From the NCBI GenBank assembly GCA_010015675.1, contig ML976994.1:155633-219632 (forward strand): a stretch of DNA of 64,000 nucleotides, in the 5' to 3' direction. The stretch is from Byssothecium circinans (Eukaryota; Ascomycota; Dothideomycetes; Pleosporales; Massarinaceae). Both the position numbers and the translations under genes were made by a program. Of the stretch, positions 1 to 11,372 are shown one piece after another (position 1 is the first letter of the stretch; each line of letters opens with the position of its first letter). The notes below the pieces were generated by a model, which had not been told where the DNA came from, did not search any database, and was given only the letters and a program-made list of their open reading frames with translations.

Positions 1-1977
1 GGGTCTTGATAGCCCCAGGTACCGTTTAAGTATTTCGGCTGGAAGAAACCTTTGAAGCCCGTATCGACGCCGTTGATGGCGGACGTTTGATCCGCTTTGA
101 AGAGGTTCTGCCAATTTGTTGCGCGCGCGAGATATTTCGCATACGTATCCTTCCCCAGACCCTTGGCCAGAGTCGCAAGGTTGAAGTCGTTATACGCATA
201 CTCCAACGTCCTTGAGATACTCCTCGAATTCGTGCCAAATCCGTTGGGATCGAAGTCAAGATACGGGATATAATTGAGGCGTTTCCAACTCGCGAGGCCT
301 CCTCTTCCTTCTATACTCCATTCAAGCGGCTCGTTCTCTGCGTCATTGACGATGGCTTCGTATGCGAGTTCCCAGTCAATGCCGCCTGTCAGATTCTTGA
401 CGTATGCGTCTACGAGAACGTTGTCAGCATCGGAGCCTCCCTGGGTCCAGCCTTTGCATGTACTCATGCTGCAGTCGGGAAGCCAGCCGCGGTGCTTGTA
501 GATGTCGAGTAAGCTGCGCACGATGCGGGATTGTTGAAGTGGATCGACGATGGTGAGGAAAGGGAGTTGGACCCTCCACATATCCCATATGCAGTAGAAT
601 GAATCAAAGTACGGTTCCGTGGACTCCCAGTGCGGGTTCTCACCGGAGAAGTCCTGGGGCGAAATCATGGTACGGTAAATACCGCTGAAGAAGCTCGTGA
701 GGAGATTATTATCCGCGTTCCCAGGCTCGATAGAGATGGGTGACAGTTTCTCGCGCCATGCATCCTGTGCGGTTTTAACCAGGCCATCGAAGTCATACTC
801 TGGTCCAGGAATCTCTTTCTCCGCATTCGCGCATGCCCGATCGGTACTGATGAAGCTGATGCCCATCCTCGCCGAGATCGGTCCCGACACAGGTCCTCTG
901 AAGCGCACAAAGCCACCACCCTGCAGGTAGAACAAATTGAACCCCCGTATGATGTACAGATTCTTCGGCTCGGTACCAGCGCGGTCATTGACCCAGACTC
1001 CAGAGTCCTTGACAGCTCCACCGGACAGATCGAGGCAGAAGTACGCAACATAGGACCCAGCGCCAAAGCTAGGAAGAAACGTGCCATTTCCCTTGATTCT
1101 CCCACTCACAGTCCCCTCATCAGCCTCGACACTAATCGAAGCATTCTGTCGACTCTTCCAGAGATCCGTCAGGTCCAGCATGACCAATGGATCCGCTGAC
1201 GCGTTTCCAGTTGTAGCTTGCGAGTAATCGAACCGGAAAAGAGCGGCGTGCTCAGAAACGGCCATGTCAGCCTTGATGCCATTTTGCAAAGTGACTCCAA
1301 AGTATCCTGGTTTGGATATGACGGAGTTGCTTTTGTATTGCGTTGCTCGCGCTCCTATTGGGAACTTGCATGTGTTGATGTCGTCGCCTTGGCAGATTTG
1401 AGGGAAGATGGGGAAGTTTCCTAGTGATGGGTTCCCACCAGTCCCAGAGTCATGGAGCGCTGAGAAGCCAGTGATGTTGGAGCCGTCGGTGGAGAAGCCG
1501 CCTGTGTTTTCGCCATCTACGTCGGCGACAGCTGTTTGTGGAGTCAGTGGTATGCAAGCTTTTCTGAAGTTTGTAGGGACGCTCAGGATGTGAGCAAACT
1601 TCTCGACTGATTTTAATTGAAGAGTGAAAGAGAGGTTCATGTAGAATTGGTGTCTAGTTTGATTTTCTTCAGGTGAAAAGCCACATCTCTATCCTTTGAA
1701 GGTGCAGAAAAGCGAGGCATATACATTGCTAAGCAACACGACTCACCCTTCGAAGGCGGAAAAGGCGATACATATACATCGTGAAGAAAAGCGACTCACC
1801 TTTCGCCATCCCATACGGCAAAGTAGCTCCCGCAAAAACATTCCCCCCTTTCTGACTCCCAATCAACGGGTTCACATAATCCAGCACATCCGTACCATTT
1901 GCGCGCTTCGAGGACCCAACCGCGACCGAAGGTGATATACACGAAGCGACTACCGACAGACAAAATAGCCACAGCAT
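1..1977 (-). CDS. GH92 family secreted alpha-mannosidase (3' end outside window)
   Basis: The product resembles glycoside hydrolase family 92, exo-acting alpha-1,2/1,3-mannosidases, here predicted to be secreted. Exon 1 (1800-1977) encodes a hydrophobic N-terminus (MLWLFCLSVVASCISP, likely signal peptide) and then VLDYVNPLIGSQKGGNVFAG and ATLPYGMAK, the typical start of the GH92 N-domain. A GT..AG intron (1532-1799) leads into a frame open from 1531 to the left edge. That frame reads ADVDGENTGGFS, then YCIWDMWRVQLPFL, GGSDADNVLVDAYVK and finally FFQPKYLNGTWGYQDP, all in GH92 order. The C-terminal catalytic part lies outside the window, so it is partial by position, not broken. An in-frame ATG at 2055 would add 26 residues, but 1977 puts the signal peptide at the start. 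The 268-nt intron is long for this window and carries a duplicated donor region. The family call is firm; the substrate linkage is inferred. Confidence 0.88.
1694..1799 (-). repeat. 53-bp tandem duplication carrying the splice donor in GH92 intron 1
   Basis: Read on the minus strand, two adjacent 53-bp units (1799-1747 and 1746-1694) both begin GGTGAGTCG and share ATGTATATG, a CGC-TTTT block and a terminal C-AAG. The first GTGAGT is the donor that keeps the GH92 frame. The second is a diverged copy, so the intron contains two candidate donors 53 nt apart. Confidence 0.6.
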
Positions 1978-2866
1978 GATGGGCACAGCGAACAATAGTG
2001 GAGAACCGAAAGGCCCCGAGAGAGAAACGTCGAGGTCATTGTTGGGTGTGTACAATACGGTACTATGGAGATACAGATTATCGACGTCACACTTGGTTGG
2101 TTGGGATCCCCTCCTGCCTGTTTAAGGTGCTCATTTGCGGGGTTGAAAGGAACCGCACCGGTCCGTACCTGTTGATCATCCCACTCGATCTAACCTCCCC
2201 TTGAAATCCTCAAACATTCTCTCCGACTTCACAATTCTCCGTCTTTCAAATATTTTGTTCTCAACGATGACGAGATACTTGCGGAGTGAGCGTCCTTACC
2301 CCTCTTTGTCAGCAGGCGTATTCGCTACACCCCTCACTATGAGTCTCTCCCGGCCGGTAGCACCACTCGTCTCGCCTCCATACCCGTGTAAGCCATGATC
2401 CCAACACCTGCATTATACCCGATATCAAAGACAGGGAGTCGGATCCCATCGGCAGGAAGGATGAAAGATAATCCACGCCAGGCTTGACCGGTGAACGCAT
2501 GGTGCAGCAGTAAGAGTTTTGTCTAAAAGACAGGCAGGTGTGTTGGTTGCCTCAACTTGCCCAGAACGTGTACACACATACAGACATGGGCTCAATAACA
2601 TGGTTTGTTGAAAGTCGCGTTGGCTGCCCCTTTGGATGACTGCAGAAGGCCATGCAGCCAATGAATGCCCTGTCTTCGTGCAGCCATGTGACCGCGCGAC
2701 CGCGCCCTCGCAAGCTCCTACCGTCACCAATCTTACCGCGTTAGTGGGTGCTGCAAGATGAGTTAATGGAAGCTGGGCGGTAGCCTAGCCGATGTCGTGT
2801 ACCTGCCTCCATGCGACGGAAATGGACATTGGCATGGGTTCTAGGAATCTGTTGACAAGCATAACG
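1978..2866. other. Intergenic between GH92 gene and ABM-like pseudogene
   Basis: I see no supported gene here. It holds the promoter side of the GH92 gene and the 3' side of the ABM-like gene. Short open frames on both strands show no recognisable domain. Confidence 0.5.
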
Positions 2867-3617
2867 TTAATGTAACGTTGTTGTAGTCGGCGACCTCTCC
2901 ATGTTCCAGGCGTGATGGGCTTCGAACGGCTCGTATAACACGCTCGTAAGGACATGGTCGTCGCACTCCGTCTCCGTCTGCTTCTACCTTGATGTGAACG
3001 CGGCATGAGCTTGCGCGTCTGTCCAGCCTAAGGTGATGAGAGCTTCGTAAGTTTCTGGTGGTGCATCGAGGCGCCAGTCGCTTGCCGCTTTGTGGTTGCT
3101 GTCTGAGATGATGGCTTGCTTTTCCTCGATAGCCGTCTTGCTGTACGCATCAACGTCATCGGTGGATAATGCGCCTCGTCGACGCGATCACCGGTGCCTC
3201 CAACGGCAGTGCCGCCACAGCATCCAGCTCAATGTGAAGCGACCATCTGAATTCCAGCATTCCTTCCTGCGATTCGAGGACCTCTCCCGCGCGAGACGAA
3301 GCCAGAAACTCACGGTGAGCCTCCAAGCTAGGCCACAGACCCAGAATGAAGATATTGGTAGGGTCCTCGACGCAGGAGTAGAAGTCCGATTGTGTTTTCA
3401 CGATACCTCGGACGATTGATAGGCTCTCAAGTAGTGCAGGGTCGTCAGGGGCCACTCCATTCGATTGCAGCTGGGTAACCTCGAGGCGGGCGTCGCATGT
3501 GAGGTCAATGGGGAGTTCGTATCGGGTCCAGATATAGTAGCAAAAGACGGCAGCACGTGCGTGTAGACGGGTTGATGAGGGCCCGGCAGGTGGGACCGAC
3601 GCACAACGTTCAGCCAT
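2867..3617 (-). pseudogene. Two-domain ABM-like (dimeric alpha/beta barrel) protein gene, frame-disrupted
   Basis: The first domain is clear: a stretch with APDDPALLESLSIVRGIV, YSCVEDPTN, LGLWPSLEAHREFLAS and LHIELD resembles fungal antibiotic-biosynthesis-monooxygenase (ABM)-like barrels, whose members often carry two such domains. The frame then ends at a TGA just after TRRIIHR. One nucleotide shifted, the sequence continues as a second-domain-like run (TDDVDAYSKTAIEEKQA, ETYEALITLGWTDAQAHAAF), meets an in-frame TAG at 2984-2986 and goes on as VLTSVLYEPFEAHHAWNMER to a TAA at 2867. Two lesions, a frame change around 3150-3180 and a stop, suggest a pseudogene. I found no GT..AG intron that repairs both. 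The N-terminal start is uncertain. ABM-like proteins include small monooxygenases and heme-binding proteins, and no specific activity can be assigned. Confidence 0.6.
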
Positions 3618-4469
3618 TCACCTCAGGAACGGTTAGAGGGTCTTGGCAGTGCGATGAGTCGCCTTGAAGTTGGTCGCATGGTGACGGGCGTTGCATCATG
3701 CCAACGGCCCTAAGCATGGGCTGCATACTCTGCGTTTTCAGCTCTGGGTTATTATTAATCCAGGGGAGGGCTTTGGTATTGGTCGTGAGTCAACAAACAG
3801 CTCCATGTGGGTCACCGCTCTATTCTGTGAGAGCGGAGATCGTTGCCCATCTCCTAATCTTGGCAAGGCTTGTCATGCTCGTGAAGGAAGCAAAAATAGC
3901 CTTGGGCATCATCTGGCCCGCGGCGACTGATGAAACTGCTCAGTTGTTGCAGAGTGGCAGAGCGTTGAACTATTCTTCGACTTTTCGACTGTTGACAAGA
4001 CGACACGACGTCCAGTTTGAGTTATTCGTGGGCTCCGGTTCGCTTGCGCAAGGTTTACTCGCTGTGAGTGGACGCAAGAGTTCTACACAGCCCTTGAGAC
4101 CGTCCATGTCGGCTACGTTCCGGTGAGCAACACCCGTACGGGCCCAAGCCGTGCTAAACTCCATAGGCCATTGCACGGCCGACATCCTGGATAGCAGCAG
4201 TCCTCCAATTCGCCAGAATACGAAATAGGCCGTGACTCAGCTGGCAGATTGGGGACTGCATCTCATCTCTTTTGATCGAAGCGATCACCATCCACACATG
4301 TGGAGACCTCCACGTCTCCGGTCTAAGCCCCCAAATTGTTCATGCTCACGAGCCACTGCATAGTCTAGCAATTACGAAGTCGGCCTATATATTATCGCCA
4401 TATCACCTTGCGACTTGCACATGTTTGATATTTGCCCGAGGCGTGCTCGTTGCTGCCTGGCGATACTCG
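3618..4469. other. Intergenic upstream of the Zn2Cys6 regulator
   Basis: Long open frames on both strands (for example 3698-4126) have no recognisable domain. The stretch probably holds the divergent promoters of the ABM-like gene and the transcription factor. A short A/T-rich motif (CTATATATTATCG) lies about 90 bp before the regulator's ATG. Confidence 0.4.
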
Positions 4470-4481
4470 ATGGTCTCGATC

Positions 4482-5994
4482 ATGGACAACTCGGACAGTT
4501 CCAGTACGTCCCCAGACACGGTCCTGGATAGTCGAAGCGAGAGTAATCCTCCTCAACACCCTCGCAAGCCAATTCCAAGGAAAGGACACACCAAGTCGAG
4601 ACGGGGTTGCTATAATTGCAAGCGCCGTAGAATCAAGTGTAACGAGAGACATCCGGAATGTAACCACTGCATCAAGGCGGGGTTGCGATGCGAGTATCCA
4701 GCGAACATTATACAGACAACACAACCATCTCCAACTTCTCCAAGCCCACAAGAGATAGTGAATTTGCGTTCCACACCAGGGACCTTCGTGAGTCATCCCA
4801 CGCGAACAGATGTAGAGCGAGATCTGACTCGTGGTAGACGATGAATGACATGAAACTTTTTCATCATTTCCTTATTACGGCGTATCCACATCTGCCTGTC
4901 GGTGCAGACAAGATCTGGATAACCGTGATACCCAGTTTTGCGCATAACGTACGTTGATTTCGTTGGCTTCGAGGCATCGAGCGTTTGGCGACATGGCCAC
5001 ATGTGATTTTCAAAGTTTGCCGAAAGTCGATGCATTCTTCCAGACCCAGTGCGCTATAAACTTGTCATTGAGGAGAAAAGGTAGCTGACTTGAACAGTAC
5101 GAATATCTCATACACTCTATTCTGGCATTAGCAGCGTCGCACCTCGACGCGGTAACAAATGCCAGTGTCGCTGAAGAAGCGATATCGCATCGGATCCTGG
5201 CGGTGAAAGCCTTGAACGATGCACTCTCCGTGCCACCGAAGACGCGGTGCGAGCGCGACGCGAGAATGGCGGCAGCATTGGCGCTCGCATTTCAATCGAG
5301 CCATCTCCAGGATGGACTCCTCGAGTTTCTAACCATGGTCCGAGGATGCAACCTGATAGCGATGGATGAGTCTTTAGGGGCAGACTCAGCCTTCTATGTG
5401 AGTGCATCTGGACCCCTGGACACTCCGACCGCGGATCACAATGAATAAAATGGATAGCGAGACTGACAACCTCAGGCTTTCCGAGAGGATGGTCACCTCG
5501 CCACAATACAGAACCGCATCCGCACTTCGGGTACCGGTCCAATAAACCATGAAGACCTCGACTTGGCAGGCATGTCGCTCCGCGATATCGAACTGCTCAA
5601 TATGACCGACTGGGAGCACCATTTCTGGGACATCCTCATCAAGGTCGTCGAAAACGCTTACGACCGACCGGTGCAAACGTATACCACGTTCGTACAGTTG
5701 TACAACTTGCCATCACGGTGGACGCACGATGAGTTCCAGTCTTTCATCGACCCGAACAACAGCGTAGCGCAAATCCTACTTGGGCATTTCATCGCGATCC
5801 AAGCGATACTGACGCCGATATTGATCTTGGAAAGGGTAGGGTTTCAGGGTATTGATGCGCCGACAGCGGTGCTGGGCTGGATCGAGGGGATTTATAAGAA
5901 CGTTGCTCCGGGTTTGCGGCAATACGTGGAGTGGCCGCGGCAGGTCTGCCAGTATCCCTTCATGAGGTTCCAGGGACAAGCCGAATACTGTTAG
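4482..5994 (+). CDS. Zn2Cys6 transcription factor with Upc2-like C-terminal domain
   Basis: This is a 411-residue predicted nuclear regulator. Exons 4482-4787, 4838-4948, 5098-5397 and 5476-5994 join in frame through three GT..AG introns. The N-terminus is Ser/Pro-rich, followed by a binuclear zinc cluster with cysteines at 43, 46, 53, 60, 63 and 70 (C-x2-C-x6-C-x6-C-x2-C-x6-C) and a basic stretch inside it. After the second exon (MNDMKLFHHFL, YPHLPVGADKIW) comes the fungal-specific domain seen in Upc2-type regulators (YEYLIHSILALAASHLDAV, LALAFQSSHLQDGLLEFLTM). It ends after EWPRQVCQYPFMRFQGQAEY-C. An ATG at 4470 is an alternative start. Upc2 itself controls sterol genes. Many filamentous-fungal relatives of this architecture have unknown targets, so I assign no target. 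No metabolic cluster is visible next to it. Confidence 0.88.
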
Positions 5995-7699
5995 TGGTAA
6001 CGAAAGCATGATGGAGGAAGGCAGGAGAAGGAGAAGAGGACACTGCGTTTCTAGTATCTGGTATGGGGTTAGGGACGCTGGACGCTTGACCAAGAAGACG
6101 CATGCCGTTTGATTTATGATACCCACGGCTATCGCAGCCTCACACTCGCTTTTGGATCTTTCGCTCACTGGATGAAGTCGAGTTTTTCTGTTCTCGATAG
6201 CATGTATATTATTATGATAGAAGGGATAGAGTGAAAGCAAGAGAACAATGCATTGCAGGAAGACATTCAAAGACCATTGAAGTGGAATAATGAGAGAATG
6301 GCGATCGTGCCTTCAAGTCAAGCCGAGGCCTCCAACTGCACCTTCCTCATACGAAAAGCCCAACAATACAATGACCAAAATGGCACTACCCCCGAGATCA
6401 ATGCATCTAGAATATGTACACATGTACCTTAGCTATACACCCTAGCCCACCCCAGCACCCACTAACCCTCTCCTTAGCGAATGCGAAATGTACAAAAGTT
6501 CCACAACATAACAAGGATCGATCACCCATCTCAGTAACACAATAACCCCCCCGCCAACATAAACTCCCACCTTAGCGAATGCGAATGAAACAAACTCCTA
6601 TCCACAAACTATACCACATCTCCAGGGCTGTATCTCCCATATTCGAATGATGTGATTGGTCACTTCGCCATAACCGTCGCATTCATCGCTTCCCCATCCT
6701 TCCACGCCGACTTCCATGCATACACGTAGTCACCTCACGTCATACCCACCACCACCACCAGACTCCTCTCCTTTCTCTGCCTATTGGAGTGAATAGGTAT
6801 TAGAAATACCGACACGCCAACCGTCAACCACCGACCGCCGACCTGGCTTCCTCGTACCACACAACCCCAACTCTAAGCCTCGACCCAGCCCAGCCCGGTC
6901 TACGCCCCCGAGCGGCAACCATCAACGGGCATGAGGCTGAGGAGAGAGGACCCGAATACCTGAAACGACGTGCTTATTTCCCGACGACGGCGCCATGTGA
7001 CTATCGACCTCAGGCGTGTAAGTGCAAAAGATAGACTACAGAATGCAGATAGCTAGCTAGCTTGCAACCTGCAACCTGCAGGTACGAGCATCATGGGTAA
7101 GTGCTAGTTTCAAAGCCCTGTACTGGGGTCCAAGGGTATGGTTACGGGAAAGGATGTCTTTGATGGTCAGGACTCTCCCAGGCTCGCCCTTTTCTCTTAC
7201 AAGAGGGCTATATTTTCGACGACACTGGAAAGCGTACCCAAACTTCTGGCACATGCCTGTGATCTGGATGCACGAACGCGGTGACTCTTGGCGAAGGGAA
7301 TTGACAATAGACATTCGTCCTAGTCGCTTTGATTGTGAAGTCTTTTCCCGTAGAGTGACTCCAGAGTCCATAGTATGTCCCTACCATTAAGAAAGTAGGG
7401 TCAGTTCACCCAGTCCACAAAGGCACAATGAAACGCAAATGCCATATCTTTTAGAGGACGGCTGAAAACTGGGAGGAAATGCAAAACCCGGAAGGCCACC
7501 ATTGCAAGACCCCATTTGCTCTTTTTGAAAAACGCCATTCCTTGCGTGCGCCGGTGTTGACCGAGGTCTATTTCCACCCGAGACGCCATCGCTGTGCCAG
7601 AGTAGGAGATACCATCATACTATGATGTGGTGTTGTCTATAAGATCCGTCCTGAAGTCTTGCAATGTTGAACAAAGGAAAGGTAAAGGTGGTTGGTGCC
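5995..7699. other. Intergenic, about 1.7 kb
   Basis: It contains the 3' flanks of the convergent transcription factor and phosphatase genes. Part of it (about 6350-7050) is C-rich and low in coding character. Short frames near 7057-7589 show no domain. I see no gene here. Confidence 0.45.
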
Positions 7700-8674
7700 T
7701 CATGCCCATACACGTGCGAGGCTCAAAGAGGACACTGGAGAAGGCGGAGGAGACGGGGGAGCAGCGTCGACGTCCGGGCCAGGCATGATCCACTCATCCT
7801 GTCGGGATCGCCACATGACAGTGTTGAGATCGAAATGCTCGAAGAAAACTTCGTCCCAGAAGCGAGCTTTGGGATCTGCGTACGTATGGTACTCTTCGCG
7901 GATGAGCTCGATGTCATGACCCTGAATGCGACGCAGGGTAGCAACAAGACATCCAGTTCGGTGCTGGTGATTGTTAGCGAATTGCAAACTGCTTCCAAGT
8001 GAGGACCATCGCGTACCTTGCCCTTGTTGCAGTGGATCAGGATGGGGTGGTTGGTCCGGTCGAGGACGATATTCAGCGCGCGATTCATGTCGCAGCTCTG
8101 CACCCGTACACCGCCCTTGTTGGCGTTGAGATGCACCTGAAAATGCTGGATACCGGCGGTCTTCATGAAGTCGCGGTATTCAGGGGATATCTCTTCAGGT
8201 ACAAGGGTGCTGCACAAGCATTAGCACAATTCAGGATGCCCCAAGACTGAGACCTAGGATGGAGTCAGACATGATGGTCTTCACGCCCAGGCTCTTCAAG
8301 AAATCGTAGTTCTTCTCCTGCGGGTAGCTGCTGCGGTACACACTGCCTGGAACAACAGCGCCGTAGTTTGAAGGGGGGAAGAGAGATCGCATCCGGCCCG
8401 GCGCGATAGCCTCTGTTATGGGTGACGGTGTACGAGTCTCGGGAACGACGGCAGGACCTGAACGGTTAGCTGTGCCAACCCTGAAAGTTTATGCAGGATG
8501 CATACCTCCGGTGCCCACTTCATTGGGGACATCCTCGTGGTGGCATTGCGCCGTGTGTTGAGTGACGTTGCTGTTCGCAGGAACTCCTAGTGATACAAGA
8601 AAGTCCTTGACGGCGGTGAGCAAACTGCTCCGGGCAGCTGGCTGGGCTTGGGGATGGGCCTCAGGAATGGACAT
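7700..8674 (-). CDS. SIW14: Siw14-type tyrosine phosphatase (inositol pyrophosphate phosphatase family)
   Basis: Exons 8506-8674, 8271-8457, 8017-8209 and 7700-7963 join in frame to about 270 residues. Family landmarks follow in order: PPSNYGAVVPGSVYRSSYP, FLKSLGVKTIITLVPEE, GIQHFQVHLNANKGG, the P-loop HCNKGKHRTGC (Cys-x5-Arg, Cys near residue 179) and ATLRRIQGHDIELIREEYH. The P-loop Cys and Arg codons are brought together by removing intron 3 (7964-8016). Siw14 proteins are cytosolic dual-specificity-like phosphatases; the yeast enzyme removes the 5-beta phosphate of inositol pyrophosphates and affects stress and actin responses. The first 60 residues are variable and the start is uncertain: the frame stays open upstream of 8674 without an ATG, so an additional 5' exon is possible. 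The Pro-rich tail (about 20 residues) is not conserved. Confidence 0.88.
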
Positions 8675-10115
8675 ATTGATAGAGCGCGCAGCGATACGAT
8701 GTGTTATTACGTTGTCTTTCTCGATTTTGTTGTGGATGTGGTCCGCTTGGTCCAGCTCGCGCGAGCTCGGGGTCGAGTCGGAGATAGCGGCGTTGGTTGA
8801 CGAGGAGAGGTGGAGATGGAGTGAGCGTCTGGGATGCAGGCAGAGTGCAGCCAGGCGAGGGGAGGTCTGCGGTGGTTAGACACGGCCGAGGGTTGCGACA
8901 AAAGGAGGGTGAAGGATGACAGCGGGCAGCGCGCCGCTCACGTGAAGAGGGCGAGGGCGAGGGCGGAAGTTTGGAAGTAAGTTTGGAAGTAGAGGCAGGA
9001 ATTGAAGCGCTGCAAAGGGGTTGCAGAGGGTGGCACTTACTTTGCGGGAGGACCGCTCTAAGCTAAAGGGCGCATGATATCGGATTGTTGAAGGCCTGGA
9101 AGAGATTCATGGTCGACGAATTGGCGGGGAGGTGATGAGTAGAGGAGTGCACGCAAGAGGAAGGAAGGCGCGTGTGTGTGTTGTGGCGGGAGATGGATAT
9201 GAAATTGCAGGGTGCGGTGTGGAAGACGAGGAGGACGTTGAGCAACGGGCTAGGCGAGGACCAGCACTGTGGGTTGACGGTTGTGGTGATTCTCGGTGGT
9301 GGTCAGTGGTCGGTGGTTGGTGGGCAAATGGTCAGTCCCGCTCGAGACAAAGCAGAGGCTGAGGTTTCTGGAATTGGGACTATGCGGCTTAGTCACGCTC
9401 ATGTACGTCACAGATGCTTATGCTTATTGGGTGCAGTGCCGACCACCGTGCGGGTCGACTTGCCCTGTTTGCCCTGTTTGCCCTGCTTTTACTGCGGCAG
9501 ATCGCCAGAGCCGCATGCCTCACATTATCGTTATAATATTATTCGAAACCTGCGAGGCTGCACACGGAGCCCTGCACACGTATTGTTTTGCTGTTTCCCG
9601 CATCTTGCTGCATCGTCGCACTGTGTCAGCCTTCACTCCGCGCTGTGTGTGTGCGGTAGCGGTAGCGACGCCGCCTAGTCTACCGCCGTTTGGCCTCCGT
9701 TTGCCCCTCTTCCTCTTGCCCCTCTTGCCGATGACTTAACGGCCCAGAAGCCGATGAATCAGGGAATAAACAGGCTAGACACCCGCTAGGCCTGGCTACC
9801 GAGCTCGACCATAACACTGGCCAGCACATCTCGTCAAGAGTCACAACAATAATAATCATCATGGTCGTGATGATGATGAACACGAACAGAATCGCAATCG
9901 GCCCTTTCCATGTGAAGACTGAGGCGTGACAGTTCCCCGCTGTTACCATTTTCGGACTAGCTTCCGTCCCCAGACGCCCGTGCGCGTCATCTGGAAGTTT
10001 GGGTTTGGATTTGGATGCCTCGGGCGAGATCGGGAGACATTCACTCCACCAGCACTGGCCCTAAATAATAAACCCAGCTCAACCCTCGAGCTCTAGTCAT
10101 TCACAGGACCCGATT
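8675..10115. other. Intergenic between divergent SIW14 and DUF3984-like genes
   Basis: It holds both promoters. Open frames of up to 168 codons (9172-9678) overlap each other in several frames and show no domain. A 9-bp near-perfect triplet (CCTGTTTGC-like) occurs at about 9462-9490. I see no supported gene. The part next to SIW14 (8675-8880) may be 5' UTR or a missed exon. Confidence 0.45.
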
Positions 10116-11372
10116 ATGGAGTCTTCACGATCCACGTCACGGTCGCGCCGCTCTTACCCAAACCTCTCCAATCTCTCCCTGGCCCCGCTGAGCTCCATAC
10201 CGCTCGATGGCTCCACCCCGCCTTCCCCATCTGAAGACCGCATTCAGACCCCACGCACCTCCTATATCGCTCTAAAAAGCGCGCCGACAACACCAGGCAT
10301 TCTGAGCTTGAGCCAGAGCCGCAGCGGTTCGCGCAATGGCAGGCACCACAACATAGGCTACGGATACGACGGCTACTTCCTCAACCCAGACCATCCCGTG
10401 CGGGAAGATGGAGAAATACCGAAAGCAAAGAGCACAACGTCAATGATGCCTGGGGTGAGCTTTGCAGAGCCGCCGCTGCACGGCAGACATCACACTCGCA
10501 AGAGTACAGCGCCACTACCTCTCCACAAACAGCACACTGGCGAGACAACAAACGAGTGGTTCCATCGCGCAGGCATTGCAATTGCGGGCGAAACACGCGA
10601 CTCGAAGGGTCAGGGATGGCTCGTCAGGAGGGAGAGCTCGACTAGCCTTGTCGACCAGACCAACGACTACGACGAGCAGGCCAATGCGCGTCACATGGCC
10701 TTGCTGTCTGGCGAGCACCTTTCCGATGCCGAGTACAACAGCCCGTTCACACCCCGTTTATCGAGAACAGGCAGTCGCATGCACAGCCGAGTGCAGAGTC
10801 GTATGGGCAGTCGCATCCACAGCACACACCAGAGCCGTCGAAGCTCCCTAGCTGGTAGTCGAGCCGACCTCATGATGACACCTCGATCGAAGACAGCCAG
10901 TGTCAGGCACAGCCTCGAGATCGATGAGAGCATGTTCGACGACCGCATCGAACCAGATTTCGTCGAGGCCGACGAAGAAGGCGACGACGATGAGGAAGAA
11001 GTCGCACGTCTCGCCCGTGATCGCGGCTTCGGCCTTGGAAACTGGATGGACAGATTGATTGGCTGGACGCTCTTTGACGTAGATGAAGATGCCGAAGAAT
11101 CGTCGTCTGAGGAGGAGGAAGAGCAAGATACATTCAAGCCCGAGAACATGACCAAAGAGGAACTTAAACTACGTCGAGAAGTCGAGGCCAAAAGGCGCAA
11201 ACTGGAGCGGGAGACCATCATCGCCGCTTCGGCCGTTCACCCTCAAGATAAGCAGTCTACAGCGACCGATGAAGAAGCAGGATTCTCCGAGTCGAAACCG
11301 CCACTGGGCGAAGAAGGCGGTTGGGCGGATGCAGCGTGGTTGTTCAGCGTTGCTTCGAAAGTCATTTTATAA
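10116..11372 (+). CDS. Low-complexity fungal protein, DUF3984-like
   Basis: A single uninterrupted frame encodes 418 residues. The N-terminus (RRSYPNLSNLSLAPLSSIPL, then TSYIALKSAPTTPGILSLSQ) resembles the conserved start of fungal proteins I recall as DUF3984. The middle is Ser/Arg/His-rich, with repeated SRMHSR/SRMGSR-type units near residues 220-250. An acidic run (EADEEGDDDEEEVARLARD) follows, then the conserved-looking GFGLGNWMDRLIGWTLFDV near residue 310, a Ser/Glu patch, a charged helix (KEELKLRREVEAKRRKLERE) and the C-terminal GGWADAAWLFSVASKVIL. There are no membrane segments and no catalytic motifs. Function is unknown; the composition suggests a regulated, phosphorylated, probably nuclear or cytosolic protein, which is inference. 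The coding call is strong, the family name moderate. Confidence 0.75.
   Translation: MESSRSTSRSRRSYPNLSNLSLAPLSSIPLDGSTPPSPSEDRIQTPRTSYIALKSAPTTPGILSLSQSRSGSRNGRHHNIGYGYDGYFLNPDHPVREDGEIPKAKSTTSMMPGVSFAEPPLHGRHHTRKSTAPLPLHKQHTGETTNEWFHRAGIAIAGETRDSKGQGWLVRRESSTSLVDQTNDYDEQANARHMALLSGEHLSDAEYNSPFTPRLSRTGSRMHSRVQSRMGSRIHSTHQSRRSSLAGSRADLMMTPRSKTASVRHSLEIDESMFDDRIEPDFVEADEEGDDDEEEVARLARDRGFGLGNWMDRLIGWTLFDVDEDAEESSSEEEEEQDTFKPENMTKEELKLRREVEAKRRKLERETIIAASAVHPQDKQSTATDEEAGFSESKPPLGEEGGWADAAWLFSVASKVIL

Noticed and set aside
2785..3006. Separate minus-strand gene (73 codons)
   Set aside because: It lies in another frame over the C-terminal domain of the ABM-like pseudogene.
9172..9739. Two overlapping plus-strand frames
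   Set aside because: Low-complexity Cys/Val/Leu-rich sequence in an intergenic region, contradicting each other in phase.
9836..9880. ATCATCATGG..ATGATGATGA near-palindrome
   Set aside because: Simple ATC/ATG trinucleotide repeats explain the symmetry.
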